A stretch of DNA of 64,000 bases, taken from Ciona savignyi (lineage: Eukaryota; Chordata; Ascidiacea; Phlebobranchia; Cionidae). The notes under the pieces were generated by a model. The model saw nothing but the letters and a program-made list of their open reading frames with translations. It was not told the DNA's origin and did not search any database. The stretch spans positions 113,801-177,800 of the forward strand of contig CH000170.1 of assembly GCA_000149265.1 (NCBI GenBank), given 5' to 3'. The position numbers and the translations under genes are program-made. How positions within the stretch are numbered: position 1 is the stretch's first letter; each line of letters opens with the position of its first letter. Shown piece after piece: positions 23,501-36,000 of the stretch.

Positions 23501-26500
23501 TCTACAATAGCCATTATGTCAATACTGTCTTTAAGTTTAAACCATTGCAATGTGTTCAAATAGATTGTTTGAAATCCATTATTTACCTTTCACCATCAAA
23601 GCATTGAAAACCCAGTTGTGCACATGTAGTTACCCCAAGATTGTACAGGTTTGTGTATAACCATACAAACAAACAATCTATAGAAACCTTGTTATTATAT
23701 CCTGACCATATAAACCTACCTACACCACTGGGGTGTTAGTGGCATAGACATTAACCATATGAACCTACCTCCACCACTTGGGTGTTAGTGGCATACACAT
23801 TAACCATACAAACCTACCTCCACCACCGGAGTGTTAGTAGCATACACATCAACCATACAAACCTACCTCCACCACTTGGGTGTTAGTGGCATCCATACGA
23901 AGTGACAACGCAGCTACATTCCTGCAACAAGTTTGCATCTCAGCAACCTTTAATGTGAGACCCATGATTTCCTGACCATGTTGCTGTGTGGTTCGACGTA
24001 TACTTTCCACAGATGGCCCCCCATCCATGACTGATTCGCTGTGCTCATATGTGGGTAACTGGGCCTGTGTACAAGATGTAAATTACGAGGGGTATGCGGT
24101 ATTAGGAACAGTATGTATGTGCATATGTCGGCATTACTCTTGTAAATTAGCTATAGTAGTACAAAGCCCATAGGGTGACCTGGATTAAACTAAAGAGTAA
24201 AACAAAATTCTATACAAATATATCTATCATGTATACATATATTACACTGTAATTGCTAAAGTAACTTGTCTTTGAGCAACAGATAATCGGAAGATTGTCA
24301 GTTTAATAATACCTTTTGTTGTCACACATTCACACATAAACATGACTATCCTATACATCAGGGGTGTCCAACCCATGGCCCTCGAGAAGGTTGTAAGTGG
24401 CTCGCGCGAGTTTTCCTAAATAACCAATATTATCAACTTAATTGCAACGTAATTTATGGTACATTCTATAAAAATGGCATCTATTGTTTGCTTTATTTCA
24501 AGTTAATTTTATTGCATCAAAATGCGCATTGTTTCGCATCTCATTTCCAATATTGTTACGCCCAAAACAATACCAAACTTCACATTGAAACGTCGATGTG
24601 TAGTAAAGACTTTGTTGACTGTAGTGTTGGTATATTTATTGTTCTTATAATTGTAAAAGAGGATATTACACATAAGTATGAGGGTTTTGTCTGTCTTAGC
24701 AGTAAACACTTAAGTCTGGCCTGCGCAATATTTCGTAAATTGCTTGTGGCCCTTTGGCCAAAAAGGTTGGACACTCCATTGAATCCATAACCTTTAGGTG
24801 TTGAACACAATATGCATAACAAACAAGCCAGCAATACCCCTGGTGTGGATGAGTTGGTGATGATGGATTGAAGGAGACTGATCTTCCGATCCTGCTTGCT
24901 GCTCTTGCTCAGTAACCTCACCAAGTGATGTTGCAAACTGGTGATGCCCACCGCAGATCGTCGTATCTCTTCATCATGTTGATTCAATCTGGCCTCATGG
25001 GAACTCAGGGTGCTATTTGTACCAGCTGAGGCTGGAAACAGGTAGGGGTTTTAGGATAAGATAGGATATTTATGTTTATCCCTGTGAATGGGAAAATCAA
25101 GGGGGTTAACACATGGGCAATCGTCAGATCACCTCGCGCCCATCATCGGGTTACCGGAGCTATTGCAGTGTGTTGTATATGATAGACACGTTCCTTCAAT
25201 TTGGTAGAACCCATTAATCCGCTGGGTTCAAGCAATGTCCGTAAAGTGCCTTGCCCAGGACACAACCGACTCGCTAGCGACCAGTTTCGCACCTGCAACC
25301 TTTCTATTGAAAGGCGACGCACTTAACCGCTAGACCAACGGGCCGGTTATGACACATTTTCAGCAATAGCGGTTATGACACACTTGCTGTTACATTTTCA
25401 GCGATAAACATGATCAACCTATGTGTTAAATAGTAAAGGAAATTACCTTCACCATGGGCAGTATCGACGGGTGGTGAGGGTTCGGTGGCGTGCTGATTGC
25501 CTTGCGATTGTTGCAACTCTGTTACAGATCTCTGCAACTCCAGCACCATGGTTTGCAGAGATTGGACTTGGCGGGATTGATCGAAGTTATTGCTGGGCTG
25601 GCTTGCTGTTCTAGCACTGTGACTGTGTTCTGGAATATACATTTGGTGTGATGTTGTGTTTGATAAAAAGACCGGTTCATCTGTGATGATGTTACAATGC
25701 ACAAAGGATAGAATATTTATGTTTATCCCTGTGATTGGGAAAACCAAGTGGGTTAACACACGGGCAATCATTAGATCATCTTGCGCTCACCGTCGGGTTA
25801 CTGGAGCTATTTCAGTTTGTTGTGTATGATTAAAATGTTCCTTTAATTTAGTAAAACCCATTAATCCTCAAAGTTTAGGCTATTTCTGTTAACAACCTTG
25901 CCCAAGAACACAGCTGAATACTTAGTGACCAGTTTCGAACTCGTGAATTTTTGGTTAAAAGGTGTCACACTAATTAACCAGACTAATCACTAATAGGTCT
26001 GACCAAGAATTTATGAAAAGTTATCGCAATTTTACAACGAAATCGTCCCAATATCTTAATTATACCATTGCAGACATTGTTAAATCAAATTAATAAAAAA
26101 TATTTTTCTTCTACTTAAGTTAAACATGAAATGAAAGAAGGCAGAAAGGCCATCCTTACCAGCCCACCATAAAAATAACATAAAGATGCAACGGATAAAA
26201 ATACCTGTGATAATTTGATTCATTCTCTCTTGTTGCATTTCCAACTCCTGTATTTTCCGTTCGCTTTCCGACTTCCACCGAATCACGCTGTCCACTGAAG
26301 TCCTCATCTTTTCCACCTCTGTATTCAACCCGGCCACATAGCGTTGCAGATACAACACTTGGTTCGGACCATAGTTGCGTGATGAACTGTATAGCTGATG
26401 AACATATTAGTCTGGAAAGTAGCAGACACAACTAGGTAGGCATCAAACTTGTTCAACTTTGGTTTAAAAAAAAAAAAAAACTGGTGAGCAACTTTAAGCC

Positions 26501-29193
26501 CATATTATTTAATTCAATTTAATGTATTGTTGGATTTTGAAATAATGAGATGCACCTAATAAAGAGAGATTTTTTTAAACTTAAAAGTCAGAAAGGCAAA
26601 GATCAAACTCAATGGTTAAGTAGTCTTCCTGCTTACTAATACTAAATAAAGGGGATTTTTTAAGAATTTTGTTTTAATTTAAAAATAATAGCGATGACAA
26701 TAATAAACAATATGTTCAAGGTAACAACAGATTCCGATTCAATTATACATTTCGCCTATCAAATCAATACATTATAAACAGTATTAACAAAGAGAAACAC
26801 AAATTGTGTTAAATTAATATATTAAAATAAACATAATTTTGCTGGCTATTGATTGACTGCCACTGTTCTTTATTTTGATTTAAATATTTGAAATAAAAGG
26901 CACTTTAAAATGAAAAATACAGGATTGGCGTAATTATGATTGGAATTTTAATAAATTAGGTCTTAGTAAGTTTAGTGTATTTAAAATGAATCCAGGACAG
27001 ACAAACTTCACACAGTAAGTACAGTTACTTATAATAATTAACTTTAAATCAGAAATAATTGTATGTACTGTACTAGAAAACCAAGAATAGTATGTCTTTA
27101 GTATACACATAGATTGCATTTTGTTTTTAAATTATTGGTATTAAAAGCTACAGCACAAAACTAAAACAAAATAAAAGTAATGCTTAATGGATATGTACTG
27201 TCCTGTTTATTTTATAAAAGCGAAATAACTAAAATAAATTTCTTAAACAAACATTACTTTCTGTAAGGGGGATTACCCTAAATAATTAAAGAATCAATTT
27301 TTATCACTAAACGCGCAGTTTTTAAGTAAACGTGGATGTAAAAGAATATTTATTTATTGAAACTATGCGTGATCCAATGGTTAACGCGACCGATACATAT
27401 ATCATATACAAAAACAGTCTTTGCAACGATCCCATTATGGGTTCGAAATTGAATTCGGTAGAAAGAAAGAAAATTACGTAACCAAACAAAGTTGTCGTCG
27501 TATTATGAGCGCGAAAGATCTATATAAACCTTGTATTTTAAATACCAACGGGTACATGAACCGAAGATAGAAACGGTAATATTTTAAGAATAAGCCCCAG
27601 CAAAAGAACAAAAAATCGTCAGCACGCGAATTTATTATTAAACCTATATGTCATCAAATTAATTAATGTACCATAGGCATAGCCAGATATTGCCATTAAG
27701 CCTAGTGGTAAAGCCTAAAAAAGTTGGGTAAATCAAAATTTTGAGTAAAGATACTTAATCTACAAACAAATATTACAGGACAGTACAAATGGAGTTCAAA
27801 CAAACAAAATTAAGTACAGTCGCAATTTTAGGATAGGATATTCATGTTTATTTCTGTGGATGGGTAAACGCAATCGTCGGTATCACATGGGCAATCGTCA
27901 GATTACCTCGCGAACACGTAATGTAATCTGACGCGTGCACGTGTCATAACACCTTTTGAATTTTCCCTTTCACGGGGATATTTTATTTGGTGTGAACGAC
28001 TTAAGTCCTTCCCTCTGGCTACGCCACTGCATAGGGGAAATGTTGATGGGATGCTACATAGGGTGGCCAACAAGAGAAGTCTCTTATTTGTGTAAACTTC
28101 TACGAATAAATGAACTTTGCTCAACTCACTGAGTAACCAGATCGGCAATTGGTGCAAGGGACGGGGGGAATCCACCTTGTTCGTCTAACCAGCTTTCCAA
28201 GTTGATCACGAAGACTTCGCTTTAAAGTGGGAGGGTGTTAATTGGTTGATATTTAAAGTATGCGCGCATGCCCCTAATAGAAGTCTTTTTAACCACCCAA
28301 TAAACCACTGGGTTCGTGAATGTCCACTGTCTTTCTAAAGGGACACAATTAGCCACGAACATACTGATCTACTTCTTTCAAATGTCGGGCACATTATTTT
28401 CTATTTGATCAACGTATTAGACACCAATAGCTTGAATCGCAGCCTGGTAATGGACGATTACTTCCAAGTGATACCCGACTTACCTGCGTCTCGGTCTGGT
28501 GCGTGTTTAAACCCTTGTGTCGGACATAACGCAGCGTGGCTCCATGGAGTAGTTCGTCCAATCGCTCTGTTGGCGAAACGGGCGGCTTTCGTTGGCGGTT
28601 CTGTATACGGTCCTACCGGTTAGTCTGACGGTTTAGTGCGACACTTTTTAACCTTGCAGATTCGAAAACTGGTCGAAAGGTTGCAGATTCGAAACTGTTC
28701 GCTAGCTAGTCGGTTGTGTCCTTGGGCAAGGCACTTAACGGACATTGCCTGAATCCAGCGGATTAATGGGTTCTACCAAATTGAAGAAACGTGTCTATCA
28801 TATACAACACACTGCAATAGCTCCTGTAACCCGACGGTGGGCGCGAGGTGATCTGACGATTGCCCGTGTGTTAACCGCCCTTGGTTTTACCATTCACGGG
28901 GATAAACATGTATATCTATCCTATATCAGGTCGATTACCTCACAGTATCCTAGATATCGCTGATCAATGGAAATATTTACGAGCATATAAAGGGGTTATG
29001 ACTGACACCAAAATTATAACTTTCCATCCGCGCTGTTCAAAACTACGACATTGATCTAATTTGTTCAATATATTCTTACTTTCACAGACTTCCTTCTTTG
29101 ATGTCGAGTTTCAACGCGGTTCACTTGTTGTGTCATAATGCATGCTATCAGCAGGGAAAAAATGCAAAGTCGCATCGCAATGACGTAATGCAT
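14598..29193 (-). CDS. Secreted, N-glycosylated coiled-coil protein, 20 exons, unnamed
   Basis: Family not recognised. Exons in transcript order: 29080-29193, 28484-28600, 28130-28219, 26205-26394, 25447-25629, 24838-25031, 23867-24064, 22931-23096, 22071-22344, 21230-21388, 20628-20787, 19966-20241, 19469-19617, 18869-19057, 18432-18535, 17122-17252, 16611-16743, 16095-16213, 15419-15634, 14827-15011. All 19 junctions keep one frame, giving 1,115 codons so far. Exon 1 encodes a signal peptide (MRLCIFSLLIACIM core). A short basic region and a CTNC motif follow (exon 3, PPVPCTNCRSGYS). The rest is predicted amphipathic helix with about 16 N-X-S/T sites and few Cys. The last donor (phase 2) needs one more exon; 14598-14658, ending LKLSEVLT and a stop, fits in phase but its acceptor is weak. 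EMILIN- or multimerin-like architecture is possible, though I see no EMI or C1q domain. Confidence 0.8.
15040..15200 (+). mobile_element. SINE, head half
   Basis: tRNA-like head (GGTTTAGTGCGTCACC, GGGTTGCAGGTGC) followed by the SINE body CTAGCTAGTCGGTTGTGTCC and GGCACTTTACGGACATTGCC. It lies in an intron of the coiled-coil gene. Confidence 0.8.
17262..17560 (-). mobile_element. SINE, near full length, diverged
   Basis: Reverse orientation copy: GAATGGGAAAACCAAGAGG, GTCAGATCACCTCGCGCC, then a degraded tRNA-like head at the high-coordinate end. It begins only about 10 bp beyond the exon at 17122-17252. Confidence 0.8.
17952..18051. other. Assembly gap (100 N)
   Basis: A run of exactly 100 N directly after a TG dinucleotide repeat and inside a dispersed repeat (GGGTGGGAAGCCAGGCTTTA on the far side). 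It lies within the intron 17253-18431 of the coiled-coil gene. The flanking exons agree in phase, so no exon need be missing. Confidence 0.98.
21655..21963 (-). mobile_element. SINE, full length
   Basis: Complete reverse-strand copy. It runs from a GGATAGGATAGG tail through GAATGGGAAAACCAAGGGGG and GATCACCTCGCGCCC to a tRNA-like head ending in GGGCCGG. The head has box B-like GGTTGCAGGTGCGAAACTGG on the minus strand. Intronic. Confidence 0.9.
23173..23455 (-). mobile_element. SINE, full length, diverged
   Basis: Reverse-strand copy with the tail, body and tRNA-like head in the usual order and many substitutions. It ends in GAGTCGGGCC. Intronic in the coiled-coil gene. Confidence 0.85.
23705..23894. 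repeat. 49-bp tandem repeat carrying a splice donor
   Basis: About 3.9 copies of a 49-bp unit, starting at 23705, 23754, 23803 and 23852. The last copy overlaps the end of the exon 23867-24064 and includes its 5' splice site (minus strand GTGGTGGAG, then GTAGGT). The other three copies place the same exon-end and donor sequence further into the intron, two of them with the intact GTAGGT. Confidence 0.9.
24359..24781. mobile_element. hAT-like non-autonomous element
   Basis: Begins CAGGGGTGTCCAACCCATGG and ends GGTTGGACACTCCATTG, so the ends are imperfect inverted repeats of the CAGGGGTGTCC type seen in hAT elements. No transposase is visible. The flanking 8-mers do not match, so the target duplication has decayed or the ends are slightly misplaced. 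Confidence 0.6.
25062..25347 (-). mobile_element. SINE, full length
   Basis: Well-preserved reverse-strand copy with the same tail, body and tRNA-like head as the copy at 21655. It sits in the intron between the exons at 24838-25031 and 25447-25629. Confidence 0.9.
25707..25985 (-). mobile_element. SINE, diverged
   Basis: Reverse-strand copy with clear tail (GTGATTGGGAAAACCAAGTG) and degraded head. Intronic. Confidence 0.8.
26395..28129. other. Large AT-rich intron of the coiled-coil gene
   Basis: No gene or conserved element seen beyond a SINE tail fragment near 27833-27915. A good branch-point sequence (CTAAT on the minus strand) lies about 15 bp from the acceptor at 26394. Confidence 0.6.
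28613..28925 (+). mobile_element. SINE, full length
   Basis: Plus-strand copy: GGTTAGTCTGACGGTTTAG head, a local duplication of the GGTTGCAGATTCGAAACTG segment, then body and a TATCCTAT tail. It lies in intron 1 of the coiled-coil gene. Confidence 0.88.
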
Positions 29194-30977
29194 GGTTCGT
29201 ACTGACAATTCCAGTTCCAACGTAATTTACGATATCAACTGCTGCACTGACTTTAACAAACCACAGACGTCCCCTGCAAAGATAGGGATTGGTTCTCGGT
29301 AAAGAGATTTTAACATATTAATGATGTCGTCAACACGTGACGCAAATGAACTTTGCAAGCTATGCAAAATCTTACAAGCTATGCAACTAGCCAAATATTC
29401 TTACTATAAGCTACTTGGTCTAACACATTTTTCTGCAGTGTAAGATATGATCAAAATCTGATAATTACTGCAAGTACGATGTTCACCCACACACCTCCTT
29501 AACAGCCATGATCACGCAACGCGTCCAGCCCTATCTATAGATTCCACTGAATAGGTCAGGAAACTCCTATAGGAAAGGTGGCTGTGCATAACATCCCAAT
29601 TACTTCCCGCTCCGATTGATAAGCATTCGACCTTGTTTGTATAAACGATGCCGAAGTGTGATTCCCGGGGCGCCAAATGTCCTCCATTACAAGATATTGG
29701 GCCAATATTCGTGTAATCGCTGCCGCGTATCTTTGTCTACAAGGGATCGCGTCTGGCGGCCATAAAGTAAATTAAATGGACTGATGTTCAATACCAAATT
29801 GGCGGAAACAATTATTATCGCGACGGATTCATATACAAAATCTTCATGTAAAAAAACAAATAAGTTACGAGCTCATCATAGGTTTTAAACCGGTTAAAAA
29901 TGAAACAAATATCAAATTAGTGCGATAATTGGTAATCAAAATGACAGGTAAAAAGCGCTATTTGATTTGGACATGATTAATTTTGTTAACACTATTAAAA
30001 GTCGTAATATCGCACTATGTTTAAATGGTATTCTTTATGTTGTTTAAGATGTAATTAGCATCGGGTAAACTTATCACACAATAACGCGGCGTGTGAGTAT
30101 AGCGTCACACAATGAACAAGCCATTAGTTTGTGTGCGAAGCTTTAATTGAATTATATTGACTCTCATAACATGCGTGTTGGCACACGCCCACAGTTGGAA
30201 ACAATAGCGACCTGTGTATTTTGAATCGCTGCCACGGTAACCAAGCTCGCTTCATATCTCCAACCAGCCATTACCGGTCAAGCTGTGGCACGCGAGTCGG
30301 GTGTCTCAATATAATGATTTAAACTATACAGCTTAGTCTAATATAGTATTAACAAATATGTAATTCAGACTAAGACATATTAGAACCATGCTTTGTTTAA
30401 ACAATTTTATACACCAGATCAGCAAATGTGTGGTATATATTTCAGACATTTCAGTTCCAGCACTGAAAACCGAGATGAACTGATATTATTACAAAGGATT
30501 TGTTTGTTTTGTTCATAGGCGAATGGTAAGTTATTCTGCCCGCTGCTATAGTATCGAACCCATGCTACATGATCCATTAGGTTCCTGTGATGGGGCTAGT
30601 TTCGAATTCACCATCTATATCCAATGAGTTATTCACTGACTTTGGCGATTTGTTTTACGCTTCGAACATGCATAAATCTGGTCACTATAGGTCAAAATAA
30701 TAGTGAATAAACATGAAAGGGACAAGGGTCAAGAAATATATACCTTGTGCAATATTTTGCTAAGTGTTCGGTCAACAAACATTATATAATTAAGCCAGAA
30801 ACGAGCTACATTTCACTGGGTTTATGCGATATGTCTGCGAACTGCCTTGGCCAAGAGCAGCCAAATAAGTAGCGACCAGTTTCGTTTTTACCATTTTTTT
30901 AATAACGGGAGACAAATGAGCTAATATATAAGACCAAAATTATATTAAATCTTAAAGAACCGGACGAAAGTGAAAAC
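29194..30977. promoter_or_regulatory. Divergent intergenic region
   Basis: About 1.8 kb between the start of the minus-strand coiled-coil gene and the start of the plus-strand RPKSA-motif gene, so both promoters should lie here. No further gene seen. I found no convincing TATA box. Confidence 0.5.
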
Positions 30978-33026
30978 ATGGTCGATTCGCCGTTGACTAA
31001 AGGTGGCGCCAACCTGCTGCACGTCATACTGAAGGGCGCGGGTGGCGCGGTTGTAAAGGATCATTCATCTGAAGACGGTGCAACAACCACCACGAACAGC
31101 CAAGATACCACGGGTCATGGAGAAGGTGAATATGTGAAAAATATTTCCATATTAATATTGGTTGTTATTTCATATTTTAATGAGAAAGGTATTGTGTATG
31201 ATTTGTTGACGCACAGAGATAGAATAAGACTAGAGAGTGTCAACCACGTGTTAACCACCACTATTTGTAAAACACATGTTGTATACCCTATATTCATGCT
31301 ACAGGGTCCCTAACCACACTTTTCATTTTATACACCGAGTATGTAGTTTGTTTCTGCAAGCATAAACGCATGGGTCCCATAGTTAACAGACCAAACTTAA
31401 TTTACATTTTTAGTTAAATAAAGAATAAACGTTTTAAATTTACGAACATTTTACCACAAATGTTTTAAATTATAGCTTCTTTTCAAGCGCTGTAGTAAAA
31501 TAAAGCTAAATTTCCAAAACGGCCCGATTTAGTTTTTCATGATTTCAGGGAATTCCCCTGGGTTTGGTAGATAAGTTTCTGTTTTTACATAAGTGAGTCA
31601 TGTTAAGTAACAATTCTTAAAGTTTTAATCTGATTTGTCGACTTCTTGTTGGAGATGTCATTGCGATATGGCATGTCTGCCACAATCAAAATTTAGGAAC
31701 TTATCTTTGTTTTCATGTCAATTAACCTAATTAAATGTTTTCTTTTTTTAATTGGCACAAAGTGTCTAATGTTTTAACATTTTACCGAATTTTATTAAAA
31801 TTACAGCAGCCGTTTAAGTGCTATGCCCAAAAAATCTAATTTTTTAGAAAAAAAATGTTTTGGTTTTTAACGTCTCAGGGGAATTTCCCTAGATTCATTA
31901 CCCAAAATTTTGGTTTCTGCTTATCTAGATTATGTTCTGTTACAAATGTCAAATTTTTATTGCGCTTTCATTACTCCTTTTGCTAGATTTCGGGGCAACA
32001 TGGCATGCTTGTCACAATCATAATTAGAGAACAAAATCCGATTTTTAGGGTATTTCCCTGGGTAATTTTTTTATTTCTTTTAATTGTTAAATCAGTGACT
32101 AATGCACTTACATTCCACCAAATCTGATTCAAATTGTATCGGTCGTTCAAGCGCTATGCCCAAAAAGGCTATTTTTTTAGAAAAAAATACCGTTTTGGTT
32201 TTTACGTCCAAGGGGAATTCCCCTAGATTTATCACCCAAAATTTGGATTTCTGCATATCTAGACCATGTTGTCCAACAAATCACCGAGTTTCATTGCGAT
32301 GTCATTAACCCTTCTGGTAGATGTCGGGGCGACATAGCATGCCTGTCACAATTATCATTTAACAGCAAAAGTTTAATTTTTAGGGTATTTCCCTTGGTAA
32401 TTTTTTTATTTCTTTTAAGTGTTAAATCAGTGACTAGTGCACTAACATTCCACCAAATTTGATTCAAATTGGAGCAGCCATTCAAGCGCTATGGCCTAAA
32501 AAGCTATTTTTTGGAAAAATATGACCGTTTTGGTTTTTAACGTCCAAGGGGAATTCCCCTAAATTAATTACCCAAAATTTTGGTTTCTGCATATCTAGGC
32601 CATGTTGTCTAAAAAATCACCAAGTTTTATTGCGATTCCATTATTTCTTCTGGTAGATGTCGGGGCGTCATAGCATGCTATTCACAATTATCATTTAACA
32701 GCAAAAGTTTAATTTTTAGGGTATTTCCCTAGGTAATTTTTGTATTTCTTTTAAGTGTTAAATCAGTGACTAGTGCACTAACATTCCACCAAATTTAATT
32801 CAAATTGGAGCAGCCGTTCAAGTGCTATGGCCTAAAAAGCTAATTTTTTAGAAAAAAATGGCCGTTTTGGTTTTTAACGTCCAAGGGGAATTCCCCTAAA
32901 TTTATTACCCAAAATTTCGGTTTCTGCATATCTAGGCCATGTTGTCTAAAAAATCACAAAGTTTCATTCCATTATTCCTTCTGGTAGATGTCGGGGCGCC
33001 ATGCCATGCCTGTCAAGCGTTTGACG

Positions 33027-33057
<31 letters not shown>

Positions 33058-36000
33058 CGGACAAAAACAATATGTGTCCCATTTTTTCAAATGGGACCCA
33101 TAATAAGATAGTCATGTTTATATTCGTGAATGGGAAAACACAAGGGACGTTAAGTCAGGGCAATCGTCAGATCACCTCGCGCCTACCGCCGGTTTATTCG
33201 AGCTATTGCACTGTGTTAAGTATGATAGACACGTTCCTTTAATTTAGTAAAACCCATTAATCCGCTGGGTCTAGGCATTGTCAGATTAGTGACGACCAAG
33301 AACCATTCAGCTAAATAAAGGCGACTCACTAACCCACTACCCGTATCTGTGTATAAAAATCTGATTGTAGAAATTGAAGTGGGATTTTACGGACACCTGG
33401 ATATAAAAGCCTGGCTTTACACTTACGAGAATATAAATGAACCAACCGTTCATATACTGTAATATCTTCAGCAACTCGACTGTGTACACGCGATGTATTA
33501 CAATACCCATGGCCAACGCATGGAATACCACTCACAAATTTACAATTTTCGGGGCAAACTTTGTTTACCTTCAGTTTACAAAGGTGAGAAAATGGGTTCA
33601 AATGACGTAGAGACCACACGCGCGGTCGGCAAAGCGAGGAAAGTGCGGCAACGGCGCAAGCAACACTCTCTTCAGTCAAGTAGCTCAAGTATAAGCACCA
33701 TAGAAAGCACAAATACCACTAATAGCTTGGACAAACAATTAGGTAAGCCGTGGAGTATCGCTGTCGATGTAATATAAGCCTATCGTGACAATGAATTGTT
33801 GCGTAGTGATGCTTTATCTTGAATTGTGTAATAATAGCGCGGCTGTTGTTGATTCGTTTTCATTCTTGTATAAAGCCGAAGGACAAGGTTTATAGTAATC
33901 AATGCATGTTAATATTGAATTCGATTGATGTTAGTGTTGTTTACTTTTATACTTCGCAGAATATCAGAAGAAAGAGCTGTGTAAAAGCCGACTTAGAGAG
34001 TTAATTTTGCATCATTACCTCGAACAGAACTATGATGATTATTTTCAACAGCAACAAACGTATTTTGAACCTTCTTTAAACCGTAGCAAGACGATTAAAC
34101 ATTCGAGATCACAAACGGCATCGGTGAATAGCAAAGATAAAGCAAAACTGGTTATCGACCGATTAATTCGATTGCTGCGAAAGTTGGACCACAAGAACGA
34201 CAAAGATATGGGCTCTGGTAATATTAAGCAGCGACCGAAATCCGCGGGGCCGCCGAGAAAGTCTGCGGACCACAAGCAATATTCGGAGGCTGAAGAAAGT
34301 CCCCAGTTGGACGCCCAGCAGCACAAACCAGTCGACACGAGCGCGGGAGATACAAGGGGAATACTGAAGCCTCCTCATACAGCGGTGGGTGGCGGGAGCA
34401 AACATGTTCGTATGCAAGAAAATCCAATTAGAATGAAAAAACGCAATCGACATGAAAAAGACGATATTGCAGGTTTACCGGGCGAAATGTCGTCATATGC
34501 CTACCTTATAGCGTTGCTGAACACTCTACAAGGTAGCGACGATGGATATGTCTACGGGGATAAGCGGGTATCGTTAGTCCGTGCACCAGTTAGGCCTCGA
34601 ACTGCAGCTGCGTGGCGTCCACCAGTGGCTAAAACTCGACGAAGACTTCGCCCCAGATCAGCTCTAAACGACACAGAGCAGAAATGGAGACCGAAACCCC
34701 CGGTCTCAATTAACACAAAAGCCGAGAAATCAACGACAAAATCCGGTTCGTCGACCCCGCAGGTTCGGCCGGGAAGCGAACAAATCAGGTGCAACTGGGA
34801 CCCCGATAAAGACGTGGAAAAGAAACCGGAAATAAAGGTGGGCGGTAGCTCGATGTGGTTTGGGTGGGACTTTTGGTTTAGGGTTAGTCAAGTTCTAGTG
34901 TTTACCCTTTGAAAGAAAACGCATTACGGCAGTACAGAACAGGCTTCTGGCAATCATCACTTTAACTCGTACCTACGTCGGGTTATCATAACTATTGCAG
35001 TGAGCTAAGTACGATATAGCAGTTGCTATCATTTTTATTTAATTTCATAAACCTTTAGGTTTCGATAACATTCGCAAAGTGCCTTGCCCATATTGGACAT
35101 AATTCGAAAGACGTGTAAAGCAGAAACAAAAACTAATCCAGTGGAATAGAAAATGATTTCCACAAGTGATATTTCAATCCAGGCCTGTGACCACCAACTG
35201 AAGAATTCTGACAACCCGGCGGTGAGGGACTGGTTGAAGCATAAAAACGATCTTGCTCGTCGGAACCGAATAAACGATGTCCGGAAGAACAAAGTAAAGC
35301 GAGAGCTGTTGATGGAGGAATTCAACGAGATCGAGAATAAGAAGGAGAAAGCGCGATCGGAATACGAGAAATGGAAAAGAAAGAAAAACAGGTCGGTTGT
35401 TTGGTTCAGTTCCTGTCTGTGAAATATATACTTTGTAATACCACGTTCTCGCTGTCGGGTTTCTATAGCAATTACACTAAATGGATAATGATGGCCCATT
35501 TCCTGAATGGTCATACAATGATTAGGTTTAAACGTAGGGATTAAATACATTGGGGTCATGTTTGCTAGCATTCATGAAAGTTTTCTTTTTCGAACATTAA
35601 TTCAAATTTACGATCAACCGCGCCATTCTCGTGCACGTTTTTGTACATTGGCGCTATAGTCTGTAGTTTAACCGCATGACAAAAATATTATTTTGTGGTT
35701 CCTGTAATTCGTGGCGTTATAATCCATGCCGATTAAAAAATTTAATAAACGGACAATGCAAATTTTTTTTTTATAAAAAAGGGCATATTGTATTTTATGG
35801 TGCTAAGTTATGAATCTAAATATGTGTCTCTCACACAGCGAAATACTTCTGCGAAGACGAGCCGAAGCTCATGTGAATGCTTTGGCGTCACCAGACGGGA
35901 AGCAACAGAAAGGTCAGTTCCAAGGTTATCTCGTTCAGTTTGATTTTATTTCTCGAACTGATAAACAAGTCTCCACAATGTTTGAAAAATAAATTTAGCA

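Noticed and set aside
26156-26431. Alternative minus-strand frame over the exon 26205-26394
   Set aside because: The chosen frame continues in phase on both sides and is coiled-coil; this one does not connect to its neighbours.
28745-28963. 72-codon frame with relatives at 21629-21913, 17217-17459 and 57164-57361
   Set aside because: These frames are translations of SINE bodies, which is why their products resemble each other.
33329-33712. Minus-strand frames opposite exon 2 of the RPKSA-motif gene
   Set aside because: They are antisense to a well-supported exon and partly to a dispersed repeat.
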